Assembly: GCF_049896245.1 (NCBI RefSeq)
Contig: NZ_JAFCTX010000012.1
Span: forward strand, 58,838-122,837
From: Cypionkella sp049896245
Lineage (GTDB): Bacteria > Pseudomonadota > Alphaproteobacteria > Rhodobacterales > Rhodobacteraceae
Length of the DNA: 64,000 bases
Direction of reading: 5' to 3'
Made by a program: the position numbers and the translations under genes. The notes beneath the pieces are model-generated. The model saw nothing but the letters and a program-made list of their open reading frames with translations, was not told the origin of the DNA and made no database searches. Positions 1 through 8,623 of this stretch are shown here, piece after piece (position 1 is the stretch's first letter; each line of letters opens with the position of its first letter).

Positions 1-1105
1 CCCGGTTCTGAGCCAGCCAAAACGCCGTCAGCACCGTCGGCGCATTGGAAATCTCGCCCGACCCCACCAGCGCCATCAGCCGCTCAAAGCTGATCAAATG
101 GCCGCGAATATCTTCCGCCTCACCATCCACCCCAAACACCCCCGCCGCCGTGTCCGGCAGATCGGTCAGCGCGACAAACGAATACAGGAACTCGGCAGAA
201 CACCCCGGCGTCGGATAATAGCGCGCGACCGGCAGCAGATCCGTCAGCACCAAGCCCGCCTCCTCCACCGCCTCGCGCTTTGCCGCCGCAACAGGCGTTT
301 CCCCCGGATCAATCCGCCCCGCTATCGCCTCGATCTGCCAAGGTTGCGGATCGCCGCGCAGATAGGGGCCAGCGCGGAACTGATCAATCACCAAAACCCG
401 GTCACGCACGGGGTCATAAGGCAGCACCGTCACCGCATCGCAGGCGATGAACCCGGCCCGCGTCACCTGCGGGCTCATGCTGCCGTCAAAGCGCCGGAAA
501 CTGACGTCGATCTCCTCCATCGCGAAAAACCGCGCGTAGGGTTCGCGCAGCGCCGCAACCGCCACATCCCCCGCCTCGGCATGATGGCGCAACGCGGTCG
601 GCGCACCGCGTGATGCCCGCACCCGAGACGCCCCCCGCGCCAACATCTGCTCAAACCGCGCCGCCACTGCACGCGGCGGCTTCACCCCGAACAGCGCCAG
701 ATAATCCTTGGCCATCGCCACAAACTCCGCGCCATAAATGCGCTGCCAATCGGCCAAAAGCCAAGGCGCGCCACGGCTGCGCGGGCAATCTGATACGTCC
801 GCAATATATACAAAAGCCTCGATTGCACCCTCGGCATGGATCACCTGCATGGGATGCGCGCGAAAGCCAAAGCCGCCCTCAAAGAAATCCAGTCGCGCCA
901 CATCGAGATCAGAGTCTGCGTGCAACAATATCCCCTCTGCCTGCGCGCCCATCAGGGGCGCGAGGATCGGAAAGCTGCTGTCCTTAGCCCAAAACAACGC
1001 ATGATCGGCAAGCGCCGCAGATTGAACTTCGAAAGCATGCCCCAGCACCGCTTCCAACAGCGGCAAATGCCGCAACGTGCCGCAGAAAAAGTAACGCCTG
1101 CTCAA
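1..1105 (-). CDS. trgB: TrgB-like Nudix hydrolase, 3' end cut by window edge
   Basis: The frame is open from a TTG at 1105 to the window edge, so the C-terminus is missing. The N-terminal half resembles the gamma-glutamylcyclotransferase-like domain that precedes the Nudix domain in TrgB proteins. The Nudix domain carries a perfect box (G-x5-E-x7-RE-x2-EE-x-G) that starts GRIDPGETPV and ends REAVEEAGL, at about 744-813 nt into the gene. Nudix enzymes of this class usually hydrolyse ADP-ribose or related nucleotides. The TTG overlaps the trgA stop by 3 nt, so translation is probably coupled. In Rhodobacter sphaeroides trgA and trgB are known as a tellurite-resistance pair; the role here is inferred from that synteny. 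Confidence 0.85.
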   Translation of the reverse strand, partial: MSRRYFFCGTLRHLPLLEAVLGHAFEVQSAALADHALFWAKDSSFPILAPLMGAQAEGILLHADSDLDVARLDFFEGGFGFRAHPMQVIHAEGAIEAFVYIADVSDCPRSRGAPWLLADWQRIYGAEFVAMAKDYLALFGVKPPRAVAARFEQMLARGASRVRASRGAPTALRHHAEAGDVAVAALREPYARFFAMEEIDVSFRRFDGSMSPQVTRAGFIACDAVTVLPYDPVRDRVLVIDQFRAGPYLRGDPQPWQIEAIAGRIDPGETPVAAAKREAVEEAGLVLTDLLPVARYYPTPGCSAEFLYSFVALTDLPDTAAGVFGVDGEAEDIRGHLISFERLMALVGSGEISNAPTVLTAFWLAQNR

Positions 1106-1542
1106 GACCAGCGCTTCCCGGCCCATTCGCTGGCCAGCCCTGCGACAACGCCGCCGATCAGGATCACCCCCAGCATATCCGGCACCACCAGCATTTTGCC
1201 GTAATCAAACATCAGCTGGAAAACCCCCAAAACCGCTTCCATCGGGCCGTCATACATCATCCGCATGGATTTCTTCAGCATGAAGTACAGCGAAAACGCC
1301 AACAGCGCCCAAAACACCAGAATCAGCGCCGTCACCAGCCCGGCGTTGATCGCCTCGCGGTAGCCTTTGCGCGTCAGCTTGCCCATCACCAGCCAACCGG
1401 TGATAAAGCCAATCGCTGCCGTGATCTCGCGGAAATAGCCCAAAGGTGTGCCCTCGGGCAGATATTTCACAAACGTCTGCGCTGCGAGAAAACCCAGAAG
1501 CGCATAGGCAACCGCAGCGACAAGTTTTGAGGCAGTGGGCAT
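1102..1542 (-). CDS. trgA: TrgA family membrane protein (tellurite resistance)
   Basis: A 146-residue inner-membrane protein with about four hydrophobic segments (roughly residues 5-25, 37-55, 70-92 and 115-138), interrupted by short basic loops such as KLTRKGYR. Size and layout fit the TrgA family, which is paired with TrgB in Rhodobacterales. It lies between cfa (41 nt gap) and trgB (overlapping start), so phrB-cfa-trgA-trgB reads as one transcription unit. How TrgA contributes to tellurite tolerance is not known from sequence. The family call is secure from synteny; the function is by analogy. Confidence 0.85.
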   Translation of the reverse strand: MPTASKLVAAVAYALLGFLAAQTFVKYLPEGTPLGYFREITAAIGFITGWLVMGKLTRKGYREAINAGLVTALILVFWALLAFSLYFMLKKSMRMMYDGPMEAVLGVFQLMFDYGKMLVVPDMLGVILIGGVVAGLASEWAGKRWS

Positions 1543-1583
1543 GGCGATCCTTCATCTGTACAAGCCAGACCGCCCTGCCGCGT

Positions 1584-2801
1584 CTAGCCAATCGGCCGCG
1601 TCAGGGTGATCTGCGTTACATCGCAGTTTCCGCCCTCAAACGTGCCAGCACAAGAGGCGAGATAAAAGTTCCACATCCGCCGGAATCTCTCATCAAAGCC
1701 AAGCCCAGCCGCTTCGGCCCAGCGCGCGTTGAAACTGTCGTACCAGCGCCGCAAAGTCTGGCTGTAGCTTTTGCCAAACTCAATCGAGCCTTTCACCTTC
1801 AGCCCAGCGCGTTCCGCCTCGCGTTTCAGCACCGAAGGGCTGGGCAACATACCGCCGGGGAAGATGTATTTCTGAATGAAATCAACAGCCTTACGATAAG
1901 TCTCAAACCGCGCTTCCTGCACGGTGATGATCTGCAACGTGGCATGACCGCCGGGCTTCAAACGATCCCGCACGGTGTCAAAATACACCGGCCAATACTT
2001 CTCACCCACCGCCTCAAACATCTCGATACTGGCAACCCCGTCATAAACCCCGGTCTCGTCGCGGTAGTCTTGCAGCTTGATTTCCACCTTATCCTGCAGC
2101 CCCAACCGTTGCATCCGCGCCACGGCATAATCGTGCTGCGCCTGACTGATCGTCAAAGCCGTCACCCGCAGCCCGCGTTCTTTCGCGGCATATTCGGCAA
2201 AACCACCCCAGCCGCAGCCGATCTCCAGCACATGATCGCCGGGTTTCGCCCCCATCTGATCGACCATCGAAGCATATTTTTGCGCCTGCGCGGTTTCCAA
2301 ACTCTCTTGCCCGGTGCGATAAATCGCCGCCGAATAAGTCATGCTGTCATCCAGCCACAACTTGTAGAAATCATTGCCCAGATCGTAATGATGCGCGATG
2401 TTCTTCTTGGCTTGGGTTTTCGAATTCGATTGCAGCCAAAACCGAAACCGCTCAAACGCACGCACCAAAGCCATGCCGGGAAAGGCATCATAAACCGCGC
2501 TATTGCCCTCATGCATCAGATCCATGAACGCCATCAGATCGGGGCTGGACCAGCCGCCTTCGACATAAGCCTCACAAAACCCCAGATCACCCTCACGGAT
2601 CAGCCGCGCGAACAGGTCAGCATCGTGGATGTCGATCCGCGCCACAGGCCCCGGAGCAGCGCCTTCAATGCGAAACTGCCGCCCATCGGGCAAGCCAAAC
2701 TCCAACCTTCCGCGTTGCAGCTTTTTCGCCATGTCAAATACGGTTGCGAAGTAGCGCGGCAACCGCTTTTGGCCTTTGGTTGTCGTCAACACGGTCATCA
2801 T
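1584..2801 (-). CDS. cfa: Cyclopropane-fatty-acyl-phospholipid synthase
   Basis: This 405-residue protein transfers a methylene group from S-adenosylmethionine onto double bonds of membrane phospholipid acyl chains. The SAM-binding motif I reads VLEIGCGWGGFAEYAA near residue 178, followed by the family's conserved ALTISQAQ stretch and the C-terminal FYLASCAGTFEGG region. The length is typical of CFA synthases. The start ATG overlaps the photolyase stop as ATGA, which implies translational coupling. Sitting with photolyase and TrgAB, it fits a stress operon that protects membrane and DNA. Confidence 0.93.
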   Translation of the reverse strand: MMTVLTTTKGQKRLPRYFATVFDMAKKLQRGRLEFGLPDGRQFRIEGAAPGPVARIDIHDADLFARLIREGDLGFCEAYVEGGWSSPDLMAFMDLMHEGNSAVYDAFPGMALVRAFERFRFWLQSNSKTQAKKNIAHHYDLGNDFYKLWLDDSMTYSAAIYRTGQESLETAQAQKYASMVDQMGAKPGDHVLEIGCGWGGFAEYAAKERGLRVTALTISQAQHDYAVARMQRLGLQDKVEIKLQDYRDETGVYDGVASIEMFEAVGEKYWPVYFDTVRDRLKPGGHATLQIITVQEARFETYRKAVDFIQKYIFPGGMLPSPSVLKREAERAGLKVKGSIEFGKSYSQTLRRWYDSFNARWAEAAGLGFDERFRRMWNFYLASCAGTFEGGNCDVTQITLTRPIG

Positions 2802-4243
2802 TCCCTCGCATCTGTATCTGTTTGCGCAGCGCCATCTCCGCGCGCGGCATAGGCCGCAAGCGCGCGCGCACGCCCCTCAGCCAATGTCACAATCGGGGCC
2901 GGATAAGCCCCGGTGCGCGACTGCCACGCCTTTGGCACAGCGGCAAAATAACTCAACGCATCAGCCCCCGGCTTGGCCGAGATCTCTGCAATCCAGCGTC
3001 GCCGATATGCCGCATCGCTGTCAAATTTTTCGGCCTGACCTGTCGGGTTAAACACCCGGAAATACGGTGCCGCATCGGGGCCAGAGCCTGCAACCCATTG
3101 CCAGCCCATCGCATTGGATGCCTCATCCCAATCAGTCAGACATTCGGCAAACCACGCCTGCCCGATCCGCCAATCCGTCAGCAGATGCTTGGTCAGGTAC
3201 GACGCCACCACCATCCGTGCGCGGTTATGCATCCGCCCAGTCACATACATCTCACGCATCGCGGCATCGACAAACGGCTCGCCGGTCATGCCCCGTCGCC
3301 AAGCCTCGGCGTCGCGGTTGTCACCGCGCCACGGAAAGGCGTCCCAGCCCTCGCGCCAGCTTTGCGTCAGGATATGCGGCGAATGATGCATCAGATGATA
3401 CGCAAACTCGCGCCACACCAACTCCTTGCAAAAATGCTCCGCCCCCGCATCACCCTGATGTAAAGCCCGCTGCCCTGCCGCCCAAATTGTCCGCGGCCCG
3501 ATCTCGCCCCAAGCGAGGTTCTCCGACAGCCCCGAGGTCGCGCCGATCACCCCCGGAAAATCCCGCGCCGCCTTGTAGCGGTCCACCGCCGTGTCGATAA
3601 ACGCGTCCAACCGCGCCAGCGCCGCCGCCTCGCCCACCCGCTGATGCGGCAAACACACCGCCGCCCCGCGCCGCATTGCCGCGCCCATCTGCCAGTCGGC
3701 CAAATCGTCGGACTCAGGCCAAACCTGCGGCGCACGCATCGCCGTCACCGCAGGCACGGGCGCTGCAAAACCCCGCGCCGACACCGCCCGCCAGAACGGC
3801 GAATACACCTTGTAATAGCCGCCCTGCCCGGTCGCCACCTCCCAAGGCTCAATCAGCAAAGCCCCCGGAAAACTATCCGCCACCAGCCCCTTACCGCGCA
3901 AATCCGCCTTCACGCTTGTATCGCGTGCAACCGCCTGCGGATCATACATCCGCTGCCACATCACACCAGCAGCCCCGGTTTCCGCAACCAGCCCTTGCAA
4001 AACAGCGAGCGCATCGCCGCGCCGCAAAATCAACCGCTGCCCAATGGCAGCCAGCGCTTCCGCAAACCGCGCAAGCCCCAGCCCCAACCGCCATTTCGCA
4101 GCCGCCCCCAAAGCCTCGGCCTGTGCATCCAGCACAAATACCGGCAGCAATGGCCGCCCCGTCGCCACAGCCGCCGCCAACATCGGGTGATCTGAAAGCC
4201 GCAAATCCCGCCGAAACCACAAAATCAAAGGCTGATCTGCCAT
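2798..4243 (-). CDS. phrB: Deoxyribodipyrimidine photolyase (FAD, class I/CPD type)
   Basis: A 481-residue light-dependent DNA repair flavoprotein. The N-terminal antenna domain opens with LILWFRRDLRLSDHP. The C-terminal FAD domain carries the family hallmark TGEPFVDAAMREMYVTGRMHN followed closely by RARM, and ends with the FRVFNPTGQAEKFD block. The frame can begin at a GTG at 4255, but the ATG at 4243 (MADQPLIL) has a GGGA a few bases upstream and gives the usual N-terminus, so I chose it. It is the first gene of the phrB-cfa-trgA-trgB unit. CPD rather than 6-4 specificity is assumed from overall resemblance. Confidence 0.93.
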   Translation of the reverse strand: MADQPLILWFRRDLRLSDHPMLAAAVATGRPLLPVFVLDAQAEALGAAAKWRLGLGLARFAEALAAIGQRLILRRGDALAVLQGLVAETGAAGVMWQRMYDPQAVARDTSVKADLRGKGLVADSFPGALLIEPWEVATGQGGYYKVYSPFWRAVSARGFAAPVPAVTAMRAPQVWPESDDLADWQMGAAMRRGAAVCLPHQRVGEAAALARLDAFIDTAVDRYKAARDFPGVIGATSGLSENLAWGEIGPRTIWAAGQRALHQGDAGAEHFCKELVWREFAYHLMHHSPHILTQSWREGWDAFPWRGDNRDAEAWRRGMTGEPFVDAAMREMYVTGRMHNRARMVVASYLTKHLLTDWRIGQAWFAECLTDWDEASNAMGWQWVAGSGPDAAPYFRVFNPTGQAEKFDSDAAYRRRWIAEISAKPGADALSYFAAVPKAWQSRTGAYPAPIVTLAEGRARALAAYAARGDGAAQTDTDARE

Positions 4244-4358
4244 CACATCCCACACTATTTCAAACTCTTACGCAGCCAAGCCCTGATCAGATCACAAGTT
4301 CATCCTCTGTGCACAAATATCCTGCGGGGGAAGCGGAGCGGGGGGCGCAAAGCCCCCC

Positions 4359-4402
4359 CGATTTCCGCAACGGAAATCGTCCACGATTTTTCTCAAAAAT
4401 CG
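4359..4402. repeat. Bipartite palindrome, site 1 of 4
   Basis: Two adjacent inverted repeats: a 9-bp-arm palindrome around cgatttccg/cggaaatcg (4359-4379), then cgattttt/aaaaatcg (4384-4402). The second arm abuts the stop codon of the minus-strand aminotransferase gene. The same two-part design occurs at 23759, 26688 and 29556. Confidence 0.8.
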
Positions 4403-5635
4403 CTACAGCACCCGGTCCAGCGCAGCGATCAACTGCGTAACCTCCGACGCCGAGGTATAATGCACCAGCGACATCCGCAGCACCCCCTGCTCCAGATCAA
4501 CCCCCATCGCCGTCAACGGCCGCACCGCATAAAAATCGCCCGCCCAACAGGCAATGCCCTCACGCCCCAAAGCCTCTGACACAGGCTCCGCCGCGCGGTC
4601 CAGCACCACCGCCACCGTCGGCGCGCGCGCCTCAGCCGCCCTTGGCCCGATCAGCCGCAAATCATTGCGCGCCGCAAGATAGTCCAGCAGCGGTGCCACC
4701 ACCGCCACCTCATGACTGCGCATCAGATCATGCACCGCCCGGTTCCGCACCGCCGCATCCGCCTCGGCCGCAAAATGATGCCCATGCAACGCGTCAATGT
4801 AATCCGCCATCCCCGCACAAGCCGCGATCTGCGCATGATCCGGCCCGGCAGGGGTGAACCGCTTATAAAGCGACCCGGCATTGAAATAATGCCCCTGCGC
4901 CGGCAATTCAGCCCCAAACTCCTCGGAGATCAGCATGATCCCCTGATGCGGTCCGTAAGTTTTGTAGGCCGAGAACAAATACACATCGCAGCCCAAGCTT
5001 GCAAAATCCGGCAACCCATGTGGCGCATAAGACACCCCATCCACCACCACCCGCGCACCAGCCGCCTTTGCAAGTGCCGAAATCGCCGCCACATCATTGA
5101 TCTCGGCCACCACGTTCGAGCAATGCGGCAAACATACCAACCGCACTTTGCCATCCGCCAACAGCCCGCTTAAATCCGCCGGGTCCAAACTCCCCGTCTG
5201 CGGATCAATCTGCCACTCGCGCACCTCGATGCCCTCGTCCGCCAGCCGCCGCCACACGCCAGAATTCGCCTCATGGTCCTGATTTGTCACCACAATCGCG
5301 GCTTTCGCCCCGCGCAGCCAAACCCGCACCGCCTGTGCGAGCACATAGGTATTGGCCGAGGTTGAAGGCCCAAACGACACCTGCTCCGCCTTCACCCCCA
5401 TCAGCCCAGCCAACCGATCCCGTGCCTCATCCATCTCAGCCCCGCCCGCCTGCGCCCCCGGATAAGGGCCGTAAGGTTGCACTTTGCGATCCAGATAAAA
5501 CCGATGCAGCCGGTCCACCACCTGACGGCAGGGATAAGACCCGCCAGCATTCTCAAAAAACGCATGGCTGCCCAGCACAGCACTGTCAAAAGCCGGAAAC
5601 TGGCTGCGCACGAAATTCAGATCAAGTTGGGTCAT
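4403..5635 (-). CDS. Class V aminotransferase, cysteine desulfurase-like
   Basis: A 410-residue PLP enzyme of the NifS/SufS fold. The lysine expected to bind PLP lies in VYLFSAYKTYGPHQG, and the upstream active-site regions SFGPSTSANT and VDGVSYAPH (PLP Asp) are present. It resembles the cysteine desulfurase-like group rather than true IscS or SufS: no Isc or Suf partners adjoin it and no clear catalytic-Cys loop is visible. The substrate is therefore uncertain and could be cysteine, selenocysteine or another amino acid. It is monocistronic-looking, ending in a double palindrome and separated from phrB by about 160 nt. Confidence 0.8.
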   Translation of the reverse strand: MTQLDLNFVRSQFPAFDSAVLGSHAFFENAGGSYPCRQVVDRLHRFYLDRKVQPYGPYPGAQAGGAEMDEARDRLAGLMGVKAEQVSFGPSTSANTYVLAQAVRVWLRGAKAAIVVTNQDHEANSGVWRRLADEGIEVREWQIDPQTGSLDPADLSGLLADGKVRLVCLPHCSNVVAEINDVAAISALAKAAGARVVVDGVSYAPHGLPDFASLGCDVYLFSAYKTYGPHQGIMLISEEFGAELPAQGHYFNAGSLYKRFTPAGPDHAQIAACAGMADYIDALHGHHFAAEADAAVRNRAVHDLMRSHEVAVVAPLLDYLAARNDLRLIGPRAAEARAPTVAVVLDRAAEPVSEALGREGIACWAGDFYAVRPLTAMGVDLEQGVLRMSLVHYTSASEVTQLIAALDRVL

Positions 5636-6060
5636 CAGACATCCCTTTTGCGGTTAAAGACAACGGCCCAGGCTGGTTCCACGGATAAGCAAAGGCCGTG
5701 GCAGGTCTTCCAGCCAAGCCGCAGCCCCGCACAGGCGCTGTGGCAGAACCCGCATGACGCAGGCACGAAGCAAACTTAGCCAAGGATTGACAAGGCGTAA
5801 ACCCCCTCTCAATCCCCTAAAACTTGTCTAAAATTTGCTTTCATCTTGGCGCAAATACTCCACGGGGGTGCAGGGGGTGTGAAACCCCCGCTTCCCCGGC
5901 CAGCAAAGCTGCCAAACTTTGATCAAAATTCCACCAATCCCCACCCTCGCCCGCCAATCCCACAATAACCGCTTGAGCCAAGGCGACGCCCGCTCTAGCT
6001 TCAAAGCACATCCAAGCCGCATCCGACATAAGTGGCACCCCAACAGCCGGAAGGAACTTC
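5636..6060. other. 425-nt gene-free region upstream of potD-like gene
   Basis: No convincing coding frame. It holds a TTGACA (5787-5792) without a good -10 partner, a 75-bp dispersed repeat at 5817-5892, and the GGAAGG ribosome site (about 6049-6054) of the following gene. It is the divergent promoter region for the minus-strand aminotransferase and the plus-strand binding protein. Confidence 0.6.
5817..5892. repeat. 75-bp dispersed repeat, copy 1
   Basis: Closely matches 54509-54583. Shared blocks are ctaaaactt.tctaaaatt, tttcatcttggcg, aaatactccacgggg, and a final small hairpin gggggtgtgaaaccccc. Confidence 0.8.
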
Positions 6061-7110
6061 ATGCGCCTTACAAAACTTTTCGCCAGCACCGCCGTCGCCC
6101 TCAGCTTCGCCAGCCTTGCCCATGCCGCCGACCCAGACCTCACGGTGTTCGACTGGGCGGGCTTTGAAAATCAAACGCTGATCGAGGCTTACGTTGCCAA
6201 AAACGGCGATATGCCGACCTATTCCTTCTTCGGCGACGATGACGAAGCGTTCCAGAAAGTTTCCAACGGCTTCAAAGCCGATGTCGCCCACCCCTGCGCG
6301 CAAATGGTGCAGAAATACCGTGACGCGGGCCTGATCGAGCCGTGGGATATCAGCAAAATCCCGCTCTACGGTGAAATCGGCGAGCGCTACAAGAACTCCA
6401 AAATCTTCGCCGACGACACCGGGGTTTGGTATATCCCCACCGACGGCGCCTATACCGCCATCGCTTATAACACCGATCTGGTGAAGCCCGAGCAAGTCGC
6501 CTCGCTGCAAGTGTTCACCGATCCGGCCTTCGCGGGCAAAATCTCGCTGCCCGACAACACCGATGACACCTGGTCGCTGGCATTGCTTGCCACAGGCGTT
6601 TCGGATTGGACCAATGTGACGGATGAACAATTTGCCGCCGCCGCCGCTTGGTTGCGTCTGGCGCATGCCAATGTCCGCACCTATTGGGCCGATCCGTCGG
6701 AACTGGCGCAACTGATGAAAACCGGCGAAGTGGTGATCGCATGGACATGGAACGACGGCGTTGCCAACTTGAAACGCGAAGGCGTCCCGGTCGCCTTCCA
6801 ACGCACCCCGAAAGAGGGGGTGGCGAACTGGTTCTGCGGCTATGTCAACTTCAAGGACGGCCCCGGCAAAGAAGAAAAAGCCTATGATTTCATCAATGCG
6901 TGGCTGGATCATGGCTCGGCCAAAGGCCTGCTTGCGAACTTCGGCTATGTCCACGCCAATGATGTGGCGATGAAAGACATCCCGCTGGAAGAACTCAAAG
7001 CCCATGACGTTGATCCCGTCGATGGCATCCTGCTGTCGCAGGTGCCGATTGATCCCGCGATGCGCGACCGCATGACGCAAGAGTTTGAGATGATCAAATC
7101 CGGCTTCTGA
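6061..7110 (+). CDS. Periplasmic polyamine-type ABC substrate-binding protein
   Basis: A 349-residue extracellular solute-binding protein of the PotD/PotF type. A Sec signal peptide (basic RLTK, hydrophobic core, cleavage after AHA at about residue 22) directs it to the periplasm. The mature protein begins with the family's DLTVFDWAGF-like stretch, and the middle carries aromatic-rich ligand-pocket segments (VWYIPTDGAY, VIAWTWNDG). Spermidine or putrescine binding is the family norm, but the true ligand is not readable. No permease or ATPase gene adjoins it, so it would have to serve a transporter encoded elsewhere. A terminator follows directly. Confidence 0.85.
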   Translation: MRLTKLFASTAVALSFASLAHAADPDLTVFDWAGFENQTLIEAYVAKNGDMPTYSFFGDDDEAFQKVSNGFKADVAHPCAQMVQKYRDAGLIEPWDISKIPLYGEIGERYKNSKIFADDTGVWYIPTDGAYTAIAYNTDLVKPEQVASLQVFTDPAFAGKISLPDNTDDTWSLALLATGVSDWTNVTDEQFAAAAAWLRLAHANVRTYWADPSELAQLMKTGEVVIAWTWNDGVANLKREGVPVAFQRTPKEGVANWFCGYVNFKDGPGKEEKAYDFINAWLDHGSAKGLLANFGYVHANDVAMKDIPLEELKAHDVDPVDGILLSQVPIDPAMRDRMTQEFEMIKSGF

Positions 7111-7131
7111 GCCGCCGCTGAAACCACAAAA

Positions 7132-7155
7132 CGCCCGCAATCCGTTGCGGGCGTT
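7132..7155 (+). terminator. Hairpin terminator after potD-like gene
   Basis: Stem acgcccgcaa with ttgcgggcgt closing a short loop, followed by a T-rich ttctgcttt, 22 nt after the stop codon. Confidence 0.75.
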
Positions 7156-7246
7156 CTGCTTTGCGCTGCACCCGCTGCCCCAGAAACCCCGCAATCGTTA
7201 ACAAATCCTTAAATCCGCACCGCCAACCCATTGATCTAAAACAGAT

Positions 7247-7269
7247 AAAAAAGGTCCCGCGTTGGGACC
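7247..7269 (-). terminator. Possible minus-strand terminator facing potD
   Basis: On the minus strand a ggtccc/gggacc hairpin is followed by six T residues (7252-7247). No clear minus-strand gene ends here, so it may only block antisense readthrough from the ssrA region. Confidence 0.4.
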
Positions 7270-7279
7270 GCACACCACC

Positions 7280-7308
7280 TTGCGCGCCCTGCGCCCTGCC
7301 CCTATATT
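7280..7308 (+). promoter_or_regulatory. Sigma-70-type promoter of ssrA
   Basis: TTGCGC (7280-7285), a 17-nt spacer and TATATT (7303-7308) place a start near 7314, just before the tmRNA acceptor piece. Confidence 0.65.
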
Positions 7309-7313
7309 AAGCC

Positions 7314-7640
7314 TGTCCGGGGCAACTCGGAATATGGCGATAAACGCACCCATAATAAACGGCTCGGACCCGGGGGCGGTACCCGGCGACTCCACCATTT
7401 CACCCTTTCATTTGGGGCGTGTGGGGTCGAAATAGGATCGACGAACGTCTAAAGGGGCCAGCTTTTGCTCGGTGAGGTACTACCGTTATCGGTCCAAACG
7501 TACAGTTGCAAATGACAACCGTGCTCCGGCAATGGCTTTGGCTGCGTAAGCAGTTCGAGTCGCCGAAACTAAGTCCTTGCGCTTAGCCGCGTAAGGCGGG
7601 GTCCGCCGGAACCTGGCAACAGAATCCGGCACTTTTACCT
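7314..7640 (+). ncRNA. ssrA: tmRNA, circularly permuted two-piece form
   Basis: This RNA rescues stalled ribosomes and tags the truncated peptides. The gene is permuted. The acceptor piece comes first and ends in CGACTCC-ACCA at 7387-7397; the coding piece begins GGGGTCG at 7423. These two ends pair into a 7-bp acceptor stem whose third pair is G-U, the alanyl-tRNA synthetase identity element. The tag reading frame (7508-7549) encodes ANDNRAPAMALAA and a stop, typical of alphaproteobacterial tags ending LAA. About 25 nt (7398-7422) would be removed in processing. The outer boundaries are approximate: the start is placed from the promoter, the end from a terminal hairpin at 7605-7630. Confidence 0.95.
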
Positions 7641-7822
7641 CTTTATTTTCAAAATATTGCGCGCTGATTTGACGTATCAATCTGCGCAGATTTTCCAACG
7701 CCCCTCCGCATCCCCGCTTGACGCATCCCCCCGAATTTCCTATCCAAACTCATGGGGTCCGCGAACACCCCGTGAGGCTCAGGCCCAAGGCTCGCATCCC
7801 ATGTCACCGCACAGGATGCCCC

Positions 7823-8623
7823 ATGCCCGGACCCAACATGATCACCCCCGCCCAACTGATGCGCCTGATCGGCCTGCCCGATGCCCCCGCAATCGTTGAT
7901 GTGCGTATTGCCGAAGACCTCGCCGCCGATCCCCGCCTGATCCCCGGCAGCTTCGTGCTGCCGCATGATCGCTTCGATCCCGCCCCGGCCACTCTGCTGG
8001 GCCAAAAGGTCATCGTGGTCTGCCAACGGGGGCGCAAACTTTCTGAGGGTGTCGCAGCCCTGCTGCGCAGCCAATCCGTTGACGCGCAGGTTTTGGAAGG
8101 CGGCACAATCGCTTGGGCTGAGGCCGCGCTGCCGATGATCCCGCTCAAAGCCCTACCGCCAACCAACCTTTGGGTCACCCGCCACCGTCCCAAAATCGAC
8201 CGCATCGCCTGCCCGTGGCTGATCCGCCGCTTCATCGACCCCACCGCCCGCTTCCTGTTCACAGCGCCCGCCGAGGTGCAAGCCGTCGCCGAGCGTTTCA
8301 ATGCCACCCCGTTCGACATTGAAGACTGCTTTTACAGCCACCGCGGCGACACCTGCACTTTTGATACCCTGATCACCGAATTTGCTCTGCACTCCGACCC
8401 GCTGCAACGCCTTGCCCAAGTGGTGCGCGCCGCCGACACCGACCGTCACGACCTCTCGCCGCAAGCCGCTGGCCTGCTTGCGATTTCTGTTGGTCTATCC
8501 CGGCAATACCGTGACGACCTGGAACAACTGGCCGTCGGAATGACCCTGTATGACGCGCTATACCGCTGGGCCCGCGATGGTCATGACGAAGGTCACGACT
8601 GGCCCGCAGGCCGCAACGCATGA
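7823..8623 (+). CDS. ChrB-like chromate resistance protein with rhodanese domain
   Basis: About 266 residues from the ATG at 7823, chosen because AGGA lies 6 nt upstream; the frame is open further back without a better start. The N-terminal part is a rhodanese-like domain with the cysteine in VCQRGRKLSEG. The C-terminal part matches the ChrB C-terminal domain (WVTRHRPKIDRIACPWLIRRF, then FDIEDCFYSHRGDTCTFD). ChrB proteins are associated with chromate sensing or reduction. Its stop overlaps the chrA start as ATGA, so sensor/accessory protein and transporter are co-translated. Confidence 0.85.
   Translation: MPGPNMITPAQLMRLIGLPDAPAIVDVRIAEDLAADPRLIPGSFVLPHDRFDPAPATLLGQKVIVVCQRGRKLSEGVAALLRSQSVDAQVLEGGTIAWAEAALPMIPLKALPPTNLWVTRHRPKIDRIACPWLIRRFIDPTARFLFTAPAEVQAVAERFNATPFDIEDCFYSHRGDTCTFDTLITEFALHSDPLQRLAQVVRAADTDRHDLSPQAAGLLAISVGLSRQYRDDLEQLAVGMTLYDALYRWARDGHDEGHDWPAGRNA

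Noticed and set aside
1446..2852. 468-residue plus-strand open frame
   Set aside because: Antisense to cfa and trgA; no family motifs and skewed composition. The minus-strand genes are well supported.
6001..7194. 397-residue minus-strand open frame
   Set aside because: Antisense to the binding-protein gene, which has a signal peptide, ribosome site and family motifs.
7198..7398. 66-residue minus-strand frame (MVESPGTAPGSEPF)
   Set aside because: A frame over the tmRNA acceptor piece, a familiar artefact of tRNA-like sequences.
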